Below, in pieces: positions 48,472 to 59,076 of a stretch of 64,000 bases of DNA. A program made the position numbers and the translations under genes. How positions within the stretch are numbered: position 1 is the first letter of the stretch; every line of letters begins with the position of its first letter. The stretch comes from Tenrec ecaudatus (Eukaryota > Chordata > Mammalia > Afrosoricida > Tenrecidae): the NCBI RefSeq assembly GCF_050624435.1, contig NW_027459426.1:248001-312000 (forward strand), written 5' to 3'. The notes beneath the pieces were generated by a model that did no database searches, was not told the DNA's origin, and saw only the letters and a program-made list of their open reading frames with translations.

Positions 48472-48902
48472 ATGGGGTCTGCCACCCTAGATCTCCTCAT
48501 TGCTCTTCTCCCAGGTCAGGATCACCACAGGTTTGAGATGAATGGAGGATGTGTGTGCAGAGGGAGTCTCTCATCTCTCAATCCTATCTCCACAAGTGTC
48601 TGTGCTCAGGTGCAGCTGGTGCAGTCTGGGGCAGAGGTAAAGAGACCTGGGGAGTCTTTGAGGATCTCCTGTAAGACATCTGGGTACAGCTTTAATAGAA
48701 ACTGGATTGGCTGGATTAAGCAGACACCTGGAAAGGGCTTGGAATGGATAGGGATAATTTATCCTAGTGATGCTGATACCAGGTACAACCCATCCTTCCA
48801 AGGAAAAGTCACCATCTCCACAGAAAACTGCATCAGCACCATGTACCTGCAGTGGAGCAGCCTGAAGGACTCAGACACGGCCATGTATTACTGTGCAAGA
48901 GA
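48472..48902 (+). CDS. IGHV5-like V segment, open V exon, leader splice site doubtful
   Basis: This is a heavy-chain variable segment. Exon 1 (48472-48514) encodes a hydrophobic leader, [15 protein letters not shown], and ends at a GT donor (caggtcagg). The V region 48607-48902 has no stop. FR1 is [19 protein letters not shown], the first Cys is in [10 protein letters not shown]2 reads [18 protein letters not shown]2 is [17 protein letters not shown], and FR3 ends DTAMYYCAR. These are IGHV5 signatures. At the expected acceptor the intron ends AA before the 11-nt leader part 2. The nearest AG is one base later and shifts the frame. Keeping the 81-nt intron leaves the frame open. FR3 has an extra Cys (TGC 48829-48831). 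Under IMGT-style rules this would be an ORF rather than a functional gene. Confidence 0.88.
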
Positions 48903-48941
48903 CACAGTGAGAGAAACTCCTTCCTGAGAGGGGCAGAAACC
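48903..48941 (+). promoter_or_regulatory. 23-spacer RSS of IGHV5-like segment
   Basis: Perfect heptamer CACAGTG at 48903-48909, spacer of exactly 23 bp (48910-48932), nonamer gcagaaacc at 48933-48941. The nonamer keeps the central AAA and resembles the IGHV5 type. RAG recombination is plausible. Confidence 0.9.
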
Positions 48942-49409
48942 CTCAGCCTGATGCAGCTGCAGAGCAGGAGTCTCAGAGCATCTCTCAACTCAGCACCAGA
49001 GAACAGAGTGTCTGCTGTCTCCCAGTTCGTGAAACCAATAACACAGGCCACTGGCACGACAGGGCGACATCTCCCCACATGGGAGCACTGATGTATCATA
49101 CCAGTAAGAGTTTCTCTGGAGTGGCCCACTGTGTAACTTCTGATCAACCGCAGCACTATACAGCATATGACGTAAGGTTTCTTCATGAAATTCTCAGAGT
49201 TCAGCCCTTGATGCTCTTGAAGATTGAGCAGGTGCATTGTCATATAGGAAAAAAAAAATCAGCTCAAATGTCCTGGCCTTTTCCTCATTAAGGCCATTCC
49301 CAATGTTACTAGAATTTCTTCCTAAGAAGTAGCCATGATCTTTGCTTGCTTTCTAACTTGATTCAGTTGCCTGCATTCAACTTGATTCAAGAAACAGCTT
49401 TATAGAAAC
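48942..49409. other. 3' flank of the IGHV5-like segment
   Basis: No gene seen. An open frame at 48852-49091 is a shadow of the V exon and its flank. Confidence 0.5.
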
Positions 49410-49690
49410 TTCCTGGGGGAGCAGTGGTGCTGTGGCATTAACAAACTGCTCATGGATCCCAGACCTGATACCAGTTAGTTACTGGTATGAAGAAGAATAT
49501 GGCATCAGGCCTGGAAAAAGGCTTATGACTTATGGCTTATGAACAACCTGTGATATGAAGATAACACAATCTTGCTTGCTGAAAGTGAGGACTTGAAACA
49601 CTTGCTGATGATGATCAAGGATTGCAGAGGTCATTATGTATTAGGATTCAATGTAAAGAAGACCAAACGATGCTGGCCAGATTCCAATTT
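49410..49690 (+). mobile_element. RTE-type LINE fragment with SINE-like head
   Basis: From about 49476 the sequence follows the RT part of the afrotherian RTE ORF: a tggtatgaagaagaatatgg block, aacaacctgtgatatgaaga (NNLRYAD region), then cttgcttgctgaaagtgag and caatgtaaagaagacc. The 60 bp before it (cctgggggagcagtggtgct) looks like an AfroSINE head. All frames are broken. Confidence 0.6.
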
Positions 49691-51917
49691 TGTTGTTGTT
49701 TATGATTACTGTTTATTTTGAACTGACTTTGAAAAGTCAGCATACTTCATGAAGACTCCAGACACCCGCCTTCCTTCCAGCTCCTCTCACAACAAGCTGC
49801 CAGGAAGAGAATTCACTCTCTCTCCCAATAGCTCAAGTCAAAGCAAAACAAAAAAAGTGTTACATGACTCAGTCTTTATAAGTGGCCTTGATATTGCCTT
49901 GTCTGTTTGAACCAAGTGAAATAAAGCTCAAAGGATTGAAATTTTCTTTTATGTTGCAGGATCCTTCTGCATTTAAACTCTGAAAATTGTCTTTCATTGT
50001 GGGACTTTGTGATTCTTTACACTTATTATTGTCCATTCCTAGATTGTTTTCTTCCTTCAATAAAGTCTTTGATATTTACTGAAAGCTCTTGCTTATCTTT
50101 GAAAGGAAGAATAGAAAAGTAAATGTAATATGTACATTTCATGACCATCGATGTCTACCAATCACTATCAAGTTCCTAAAAAGAAATAAAACAAATAATA
50201 AATATTAATAAACTTACTATTTATTTGAGCAAAATATAGTACACACCAAGGGATTGAAAAAGTTATCTTCGATAACTAATTTTTGTTCCAAGATTATATT
50301 TGTTGTGATTATAATAACTAAGGAGAATCTTACTACAGTGTAAGAACAATTAAGAACATTGGACATTCTGTTTGAGGCCATACCCCAACATGCTTAACTT
50401 TGTGTGGCAATGTAAACTCCACAGCTTGACCAAGGAACCTCCCCTTAGGATATGAGATGGTGCCACAGCATGTTGGAACACCCCAGTTACTTGTTTGTTT
50501 CCTTGGCTAAATCTGTAAACCACTCCCACCTTTTTTTCCCCAGGAGCTTTCCTTCAGGAATGTTCTGGTTTAGTTCTTGCCTGATTCAAGTAAAGCAGAC
50601 CCTTTCACTTTCATGCTGCTCCTGTCTTTTTTCTCAGCTAGAGTGGTGTCGCTAACTTGTTTCACACTTCGTTTGGCTGAGTGTGTTTTTCAATGTGAAA
50701 ATATACTCTGTCTTATAGATTCGAAATCACCTTAATGACAGTGAGGTTGGGATTGGTGTTATCACAAAGAAGATGATGGGGGTCAGACTTTCTCTTCTCA
50801 GTTTCTGAGAAGAATTGGATTGTCTCTACTTCATTCTTGGGGCTTCCAAAATGCAGAACATCTCATCAATTTCCAGGTAAAATCTCAAACCTAGTGGAAA
50901 ACATTACATCATGGACAGGGTCCTCTAGGATCCACAAACCTTGTCCGTAGTCATGAATTACCTGTGGAGATTCTTCTGCCAAGTGGTTACTTCTTTCTGA
51001 TAGTTTCCAGATTCCCAAAATGGGTTGACATAATAAGGTTTCCATTACTTGTCATCAGTAATTATTTTCCCTCTTCCTAGTTGTCCAAGATTTGGGCCTA
51101 GGATTGATGAATCCCTCAGATTCTCAACGTAAACTTTGCTATCTCTGGTGACTGCTGAATGCCAGAGCTGGAGCTGCCAAAACCTGCAGAAGAGGTTGGA
51201 GTAGTTGTGAGCAATATATTCTAGTAGCAGAAAACAGCCTCCCATCCCTATGGAACTGGTACTCGAACTCCAGAAGAATACCCACAAATCAGTTATCTTG
51301 CATCTGAGCTCAATCACACTGAGGGCACAGCTGTCCACTCATGTGGGAGAGAATCAGAGAGAGAACTCAGGTTAGCAGGGCAGGCGTAGGTGGGTAGAAA
51401 CTAATAAATATTAAAAACTCACCTAACAACACAGAAGGCGCACAGCAAATAACCCAATTAAACAAAAACAGAGAAGACGAATTAAAGTGATAAATACCCA
51501 GTTTTAATGCTCATGATAAAAGAAAGGCGGCTGGAATCTCCCAGATCAGAAATCAGAGAAGAGACACCATTCCACAGATTTTATGGACAGTGAAAGGCGA
51601 AAAAGAATCTAATAATGTCCCCACATAAGAAACGGATCATAGAGCTGCTCACTGTCATCATGCCTATCCAGCGGTTGAGGGGAACGAGAGGGGATGCACT
51701 GTGACCTCTCAGATGGCAAAGGCTGTTGTGTCTGCCATATAAAGCTTATAACTTGAAAGTTACATTCTTTAAAAATATAATAATGTGCAACAAAGAAATA
51801 CTTGGTACAGAACCTGTTTAAGAGCTCTATTTTCCTGAGAATGCTTGTGTTTCTCTGAGTCTGAGGGAGAAGAGTTGCCCATAATCTCTACACAATCGCT
51901 TCTAAATATCAGGGAAG
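49691..51917. other. Unannotated DNA between IGHV5- and IGHV3-like segments
   Basis: No V exon, RSS or gene recognised. Parts of 50350-50700 look repeat-like, but no termini were found. Confidence 0.45.
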
Positions 51918-51925
51918 ATGCAAAT
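51918..51925 (+). promoter_or_regulatory. Perfect octamer, promoter of IGHV3-like pseudogene
   Basis: ATGCAAAT lies 131 bp upstream of the leader ATG at 52049, the normal arrangement for a V promoter bound by Oct factors with OCA-B. The promoter is intact although the V exon is not. Confidence 0.85.
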
Positions 51926-52048
51926 GCAGCTCTCTGCCTGCTGATAAACCAGCCACAGCCCCTGATGTTTGAGATCTCAGAGGACATTCCAGTTTCCGGG
52001 TCTCTGCTGTTACCATTTCGTGACAGGAGCTTGTCCAGAGGACACATC

Positions 52049-52111
52049 ATGAATTTTGCAGCAACACTGGCTTTCATTTTGGCTATTTCACATGGTAATT
52101 GTGGTGTACCG

Positions 52112-52147
<36 letters not shown>

Positions 52148-52464
52148 TGGTGAGTGATTTAGTTTGTATGTGGGTCTGTTTGCAGGTGGTCAGTGTGAGG
52201 TGCAGCTGGTGGAGTCTGGGGGCGATATGAGAAAGCCTGGGAGGTCTCTGAAAATCTCCTGTGTAACCTCTGGATTCAACATCAAAAAGGATGGCATGAA
52301 TTGGGTCCGCCAGGCTCAAGGAAAGGGCCTGCAGTGGGTCTCGGGTATTAATAGTGGTGGAAGGGTCAATGCACCATCTCCAGAGACAACTCCAAGAACA
52401 CACTCTATCTTCAAATGGACAGCCTGAAAGCTGAGGACACGTCCATGTATTACTGTGCAAGAGA
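52049..52464 (+). pseudogene. IGHV3-like V segment, CDR2-FR3 deletion
   Basis: Leader exon 52049-52094 (MNFAATLAFILAISH) with a GT donor, an intron of about 91 bp holding a (TG)n tract, acceptor tgcag at 52181-52185 and leader part 2 at 52186-52196. The V region begins at 52197 with [22 protein letters not shown]. It then has [20 protein letters not shown], an IGHV3 pattern. After GGRVN a deletion of roughly 35-45 bp removes the end of CDR2 and the start of FR3, joining straight to caccatctccagagac and shifting the frame. The exon end tattactgtgcaagaga is kept. The heptamer position reads cacccaa, and the distance to an acacaaatt nonamer is 25 bp. Confidence 0.9.
52115..52146. repeat. (TG)n in leader intron
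   Basis: About 16 TG units between the leader exon and V exon of the IGHV3-like pseudogene. Purine-pyrimidine alternation may form Z-DNA; no functional role is implied. Confidence 0.95.
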
Positions 52465-54320
52465 CACCCAATGGGCGCAAATCAGTGAGAGGCCATACAC
52501 AAATTTTCCCTGCACAGAGGACAGTGGTCTCCAGGGGGCGCTCAGGACCCACAGAGCACAGGGCTCAGACCCAGGAGCAGGTGCAGCTGGAGCTTCAAGG
52601 CTGGTTTCCTGTGGGGATCTGCGGATTCTGCTAAATCTGTTTCCCTAGGGAATCTCTCTCTAATTTAAGAATATTAGTTCTGTGCCTACTTCTGGTATCT
52701 GTGAATTTAAATAGTATATTGTAATGGGAGAATATAGTCTGTCTTACAGCAACAAACAGTCTGTCCCTTAAGGCAGGAAATGACTCTGTCAGGTGTCCCT
52801 GCATCAGAGTTCTCATGACGCTCAGATAAATACTTTCCAATCAGACTCAGGGGAAATAGGAGACTGGGAAAAGGTCACTATTAAGTGCCAACATTATTGA
52901 CTGAAAATTTCACAGTATATTCTTCCATCACTTTGTAAGGTTTCATGACAATCACTTATTCAAATTATAGAAACGTTGATACATGCACACAATAGAATGC
53001 TATACATGCCAAAAAAGTACCAGAGAGACCACAAAGCACATTAGGACATAGACATGAGTGTAACTAGACAATTACACACGCACACAAAACAATGAAGCAA
53101 AAACAAAACAAAAAACACCTACAAAGGAGGCTCCACTCAAATTTGGGCATGTTGTCATATAGCAGGAAATGGGAAATGGCAAGGGCTTCTGACATTCAGC
53201 AGCGTCCCAGCGTTACTTCAGTTTCATAGAGTCTCCTGTGATGGTGTTCTCAAAGGAACCAAACTACTGTGTTGAACTTAAAGCTTAAAATCTCCAACGT
53301 GGGAGGCACAGCTGATTGCTATTCTAAATTCATGAGTTTCAAGGTATGATCACATGATTTCAAATGGTAAAACCAAGATCAGAGGAGGGAATGGAATTAG
53401 AGGTTCAATTCAGGACTATCATTGTTGAGGTTCTCTACTTTCTGGACGCCAAGGTCTTCCAGCCTCTACTGATGTGCTGTTGATTTTCTTTCTCTCTTGG
53501 CATTGGTCTGACAAGGGAGAAAACAACTCTGCACTTACCTTTTTAGCACCCTCAGGTGGATTCCAGCACTCTTGTGTTTGATGAGTGTAAGTTTTGTCTG
53601 GAGCTCCGCTAAAGCTAGAGGTAATTAACTGAAGTTCTGTCATTCTTAGGGAAACATTGTGAACCTAGGTCTGAGGTGTGGCCTTACAAACATCCACGTT
53701 TCTCCCTCAGGGGCAATATGGGTCCAGGAGAAATTTCTGCTCTCTTTCCAGGATCGACCTTCTTCTGTTTTTACCTCATCTGTTTCCCCCACAGTTGCTA
53801 TAGTTTACCACATGAGACCATAACTTCCTGTTTTGGAGTCTTTAACTTCTACATCTTGGTATTTGTATATTATAGATGAGAGGGCCTATATTCTGGGGGG
53901 TGGGGGGGAATCATATGGTGTCCTCTGTTTCTATTGGTTTCTTGTGTGACTTAACACTACAGTTAAATGTGATAATAATAAATCATATTTTCCCACAGAT
54001 TTAGTTGCCAGCTACTTCCTCCAGGACACTATTTCTGCCGTCAGCTACTTTCATAGTAAATTACACACAAAATGACACGTTATTCTGCTGATGAAAACCA
54101 GACTAGCAAAGGTATTCAACTCTAGGAGAGAGGACACACCCCATAGGATGTCCAGTTCTCCCCATTTACTGGAAAGCTAAGATTATACATAAGTCACAGT
54201 GGAATTTTTGCTGACCTAAGATGCCCTTGTGGCAATATTAAAAGTGAACAGAAAAGGTGTTGAACAAGAGAGTGAAACCATGTGTGATGGTTTTCCTGAT
54301 CAGGATGTCTTTGTGTTTGC
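52465..54320. other. IGHV flank and unannotated DNA
   Basis: 52500-52680 is V 3' flank, homologous to 44570-44720. Beyond that no gene was found. 52970-53110 is A-rich text that might be old LINE sequence. Confidence 0.45.
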
Positions 54321-54616
54321 ATGGTCCAATGCAGCTGGTGGCTCTGGGAGACTTGAGGCAGACTAGGGCCCTTCTGAGATTCTGCAGTCCAACCTGTGGA
54401 CCCCTCCCCAGCAGTGATGGCATGGATGTCATCAGCCAATTCCATGAAGGGCCTGAAGTAATAGTTATTCCATATCCTACCTACACACTGTGAATTCCTG
54501 ATTGACAGTCACCAGAGAAAAGCCAAGAACATTTTTTATCTTCAAATGGACAGCCTCAATCTAGTTCAGTAATGGAGACACGGAAAAGGGAATGTGTAAG
54601 AATCTGTACACAAACC
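54321..54616 (+). pseudogene. IGHV3-like V segment, heavily decayed pseudogene
   Basis: Nucleotide homology runs the length of a V exon: ccaatgcagctggtggctct (FR1), ccaattccatgaagggcctg (FR2 QAPGKGL), gacagtcaccagagaaaagc (FR3) and ttttatcttcaaatggacag (YLQMDS). Stops and indels occur throughout, including TAG in FR1 and TAATAG after FR2. Leader part 2 and its acceptor are lost. A perfect nonamer acacaaacc sits at 54608-54616, but the heptamer and most of the spacer are deleted. Confidence 0.85.
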
Positions 54617-55439
54617 TCCCTAAAGGGAGGTATGGACTTCAGGGATTGCTCAGGACTCTGATTCACAGGACTCAGTCTGGCAGACAGTGTGGAGGGGAGT
54701 TAAGAACTGGCTTCCTCTCCATCTTACAGCTTCCATTGGAGATTTTCACGATGTCAGGGTTTGTATCAACTGCTCAATTATAAATTTTGCATTGTAAGGT
54801 GAGGAAACGGGCTCCCATTTCTAAAGTGCAGAAGGACACAAATGGAGTCAGATACACACAGAGGGGACAAGGCAAAGATGAGGGATCTCTCAGCTATGAT
54901 GCAAATCTGTGTCCAGTAAGGGTTTTGAGAGGAAAGGGTGGCTGGGATTTCCATAAAGTCAGCACAGTCCAGCATGAACTAGCAATCACATCACAGTGTC
55001 CTCAAGCCATAGTTGTGCATCGGAGCTGTCCTGTGTATCTCAAAACCTGGCTTGTCTTAATGCCCTGGACATCCTCAGACACTGGCTGGGAATCAGGACT
55101 AAACAAGTGATGGTTTTCGGAGGACACATTTGAGGGCCTGGAGCATTGTGCTACCTTGTGCAGAGTAAGGAGAGGTGCTTCACTTGAGCAAACATCTTGT
55201 CCACTGTTTGCCTTGCGTTTTGATTGCAAATTGTCCCCACCCCTCACAAACATTTAAAAATCCACGTGTCAGAATTTTATAGGTGCATATTAAATAGTTT
55301 TATTTAATTGTAATACAAGCATCTTTAGCCTACAGTTGTACTTTCCCAAGGGACCCACAGCCCTGTCAGAAGAGAACTGATAGCCTTCAGTGCCCAAGGC
55401 TGGGATTTTAACCTACTGCCTGAAGAATGATTTGCATAG
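54617..55439. other. V flank and unannotated DNA
   Basis: The first 150 bp resemble V 3' flank. Nothing else recognised. Confidence 0.45.
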
Positions 55440-55474
55440 GAGGAAGCCCTGTGCTTATAAATAGAGTCTCCTTT
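55440..55474 (+). promoter_or_regulatory. Orphan octamer plus TATA box
   Basis: ATTTGCAT (the octamer in reverse) at 55440-55447 is followed by a TATA box, tataaatag, at 55466-55474. Octamer and TATA box with this spacing are typical of immunoglobulin V promoters. No leader exon or V exon follows within the next kilobase. Confidence 0.5.
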
Positions 55475-56466
55475 GTTTCTTCTGAGGCCATCATAGGGCA
55501 ATTCTTCTTTTGAACTCATCTCTGTGTTAGTTTTGAATGAGAGAGCACGTTTTCTAGGAGGTGTCTGTGAATGGTCAAAGGACAGCCCAGCATTTCTGAG
55601 CCAAGTATTCTTCCCCTCCAGCCCTTCATTGCTCCTGCCCTGACTGAGGCTCCCATATATCCTGTGCATCAGAGGTTGGGCAGTATAGAGTTCTTTGAAA
55701 CCATCAGGTTCACCCCACAGTGTCCTCATTACCCCACACTCTCCAAACACATTACTTTTTTATACACTGACGCCATTTAATCAACCTTCTCAATGTCCTT
55801 GGTCATTTTCATATGTGGTAAATAAATGTTTTAGAAGAATTAATACTAGATCTGTCCCAAGGAGTTGGGGATTGGTTATCCCACAAATATCCACCTCTTC
55901 CATGATGCCATCCAGTGCCTTTTTCCACCCACTCCTCCCTTGAGTAGATTTCCTCATGTTTCTGGGCTCTGTGAATTGTTGCAATGTCCAACAGATACTA
56001 AGGACAGGCAGCGGTAAGCTCGACCAGAGACTGCCCTTCACTCTTGTCCCTGTATTTCATTAATGTACATATGCCCTGAGGCCTCTGGCAGGATGTCTGC
56101 AGTTGGCATTGACTCCCTACTAATGTTCATCAGCCAGGTCTTTCCCCACCTTGGCCAAGATCATCACAAACCCCACCGCTCTTACAAGCAACACCATCAC
56201 TTCATCCAGTGCCTGATTGCTAAGGAAAACCTCAGGGTAAGTCAAGTGAGTCAAGTGCCACCGTGTTTCAGGGAAGAAGTTGCCAACTAGAAAAGTTGGT
56301 CCCCAGACAAGACAAGGTTTTAACTCTGCGAGAAATGCAAGATTCTGAAGAGAGACTCTGTTTGACAGAGAACGTTCAGAAGAGTGCAGACCAGTCAGGT
56401 GTCATGACTTCACGTGTAGAGACACAGCAGAGCAAGGAGGGGGGAAGAGTTGTTTAATAGACAGGG
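55475..56466. other. Unannotated DNA
   Basis: No V exon or known repeat found, although the open frames are numerous (about 60-140 residues, both strands). None shows a domain. Confidence 0.45.
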
Positions 56467-56955
56467 CTTTACCTATAAATATAGACGCATCGATCTATTT
56501 CCCCATCCTCCTATATATATTTGCATGTACATGTCTTTGTCTAGACCTCCATAAATGCCCTTTGACTCCTAGCTCTTTCCTCCATCTCCCTTGACTTTCC
56601 TCCTGCCCTACTACCATGCCTCGTTGCCACCTGGGCTAGAGTATACCTCTTGTCTACACAACCTTACCCTTGATCATTCCCCACCAGGCCTGCCATTCCC
56701 CCCTCTCTACCATTTGGGGTCCCATGTTGTTCCCTTGTCCCTGTGTTTGTTAACACTACTTCCTTACCCCCCTATCCCCCCACCCAAAGTCCCCCCAGAA
56801 CTGTCGGTCCAGTTTTTTTCCCTACAGATAGTTCATCCAGCCTGTCCTATTCAGACAGACCTGTGGAGACACTAACATGCACGAAAACAAGACAGAGGAA
56901 AACAAAGCAACAGTATGCAACCAGACAACAAAACAACAAAAATAAACCACTGAAA
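56467..56955 (-). mobile_element. Internal fragment of L1 3' UTR
   Basis: This matches on the minus strand the 3' UTR segment equivalent to about 15300-15780 of copy A. Neither the ORF2 end nor the poly(A) end is present. No target-site duplication was seen. Confidence 0.85.
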
Positions 56956-57683
56956 ATCTGATTATATGTGTTTTTGTATTCTTTCCAGGATGAGGCTTAA
57001 AAATGAAGTCCTATTTCCAATATTTTATATTTTCCTAATTATACATTCTCTTCTTGTTCCCAGTTTAGGTCAGCACCTTCAGAGTTGATTCTTCTCTCTG
57101 TGCCTGAGATAACAGATCACAGGGAAAAACTGACAAGAGCTTCCACCCTGTGTACCACGTGGTCTAGAACAGATTCAGTAAGAGATTGGCAGTATAACTA
57201 GGGGATTTACTGGGGTGGGCATCTGGAGGATCCTTGAGCAAAAGCCGGGAATGGCAGGGTTCAGACTCCATGCCGCTGTCTCTCAGCATCAATGAGGATT
57301 CACCTATGGAAGTGGACAGAGACATCATTCCTGAGCAGACAGCCCCCAAGCACTCCTCTCAGACACCACACCCAGGACTCTGCCCAGCAGGACAGTGGGG
57401 TTTGGCATTTCTGGGCCCCTGCTGCTTCACAGAAGTCTGGGAGCTGCCACTACCCTTTCAGTGGGCCACTTCCCAGTGTGTGTCTGATGGCACAGAGCGT
57501 TTTGGAGAGTGCAGTTGGATTTTTATCCATGCCTGACCCCAGAAATTCAATAAACACAAATCACAATTATAAAAGAAAAGCTAAATAGTTATCAGTAAGC
57601 AGAAAAATGTGGAACCAATAAATAATAAAGGCTTTATACAAATAAAATCATCACAATTCATCTGATACAATTAAAGCTTACTT
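56956..57683. other. Unannotated DNA, possible retrocopy 3' end
   Basis: 57230-57550 is GC-richer and open on the + strand for about 100 residues, with AATAAA near 57548 followed by A-rich DNA. I recognise no protein family. Confidence 0.35.
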
Positions 57684-57965
57684 TAGTGATTTTAAATGAG
57701 ATGAGAACAGCTTTTAACAATAATACACACCAGCTTTCAATATATTAAGAAAATAAATGATAATATATCTAGGGAAAGTGAGGTAAAATAAAATTGTCAC
57801 ACTTCATGGTATATCATTAAAATTTAGTGATTTTGAATGAGACCTGAGCAGCTTTTAGCGTGAATACAAGTCAAGTTTCCAAGTGTTAAGGAAATACATT
57901 AATATATCTGAGGAATGAGCAATAAACCCCTCATTATCTTGATGGGATATCATTGTGTTCACAGA
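57684..57965. repeat. Imperfect tandem duplication, about 141-bp unit
   Basis: tagtgattttaaatgag at 57684 recurs as tagtgattttgaatga at 57825. The following gagcagcttttag and ggaaatacattaatatatct blocks also pair. A third partial unit starts near 57935 (gatgggatatcatt). Confidence 0.7.
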
Positions 57966-59076
57966 ATAAAGAAAGGATAAAGTAGAAATAGCATTGTCCC
58001 TTTCTAGGGTCACCAGATTCAAAGGAAATAGATGATAACACTATTCTAAACTTTAGAAAGAATGGAAGATACATGTTTAAAGGCAAGATACATTTATGAG
58101 ATCTACCGAGGCAATAAACCTCAGGTGATTACCCTCTGTCCATAATAGAGGGATGGGAATCACCTGGTTACTAATCAGATTGCATTGGAGAGATGATTAT
58201 AGTAGATCAAAATGATAAACCTGGCTTGAATGGTTAAAACTTTTTCAGTTAACCCCCCTACTGATACATGTTGGGTCTGATCTGGTTTTTTTTCTTAACT
58301 ATTAAAATAATTTAATGTGTCTTTAGAGTTTGTTTACAGGTAGACTTTCGATATCAGTATATGTATACAACCCCACACATATTTTAACATTGAAGGACTT
58401 GTAACTATCATAGTTAATCATATATATAGAGAGATTTCATGGTACCACAATTGCAACCTAATTATTTACATGGTACAATCAATATAAAGCAGTCCTAGAT
58501 CTTAAAAGTAAAACAAATAAGAATTTGAAGAAAACATGCAATCTTTGAGCAAGTAACACACCTCTTTCATGTTAAGGACTAACAATAATGACTATTCACA
58601 CTGAAGGCAGGTAACACCACTGGTTTGAGAGATTTAATAATCAACCTGTTCAGAGTCTGGTGCACAGCCAAAAATAAACATCAAGTGTTCAAATGATACA
58701 AGTATGAAGGGCCAAAATTTGGAAGCAATCTAATGAATTAAGCCGTACCATTAAGTCTCTCTCTCTCTTTATATATATATTTATATTTATATTTATATTT
58801 AAAGCTAAACAGTTACTTACTACTATCAAGCTCTTAAGAGTTTGGTGGCAGTCACTCTTAAGTAGGCACTCTTTAAGTGGATTCCTTATGGTAAAAGCTA
58901 AACCTGTTTTCTCGATTTTAAATGTGGTTAAGATGTCCAGGCATGGAAGGAAGCAAGCTGAACCATCACCAGTACACAATAATTAAATACAACATAGTAG
59001 AAATATTTCATCTCTGAGAAGTCAGACACATGATTTCTCAAAAATCACAAATGGGACGCAGATTTAGTTGCTGACT
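57966..59076. other. Unannotated AT-rich DNA, retrocopy 3' flank at right
   Basis: Nothing recognised except a (TC)n(TA)n tract at about 58757-58801. The last few hundred bases may be COX11 3' UTR on the minus strand. Confidence 0.45.

Noticed and set aside
55325-55750. 141-residue minus-strand frame
   Set aside because: No known domain; it runs antisense through the orphan promoter and was not supported by any homology I can recall.
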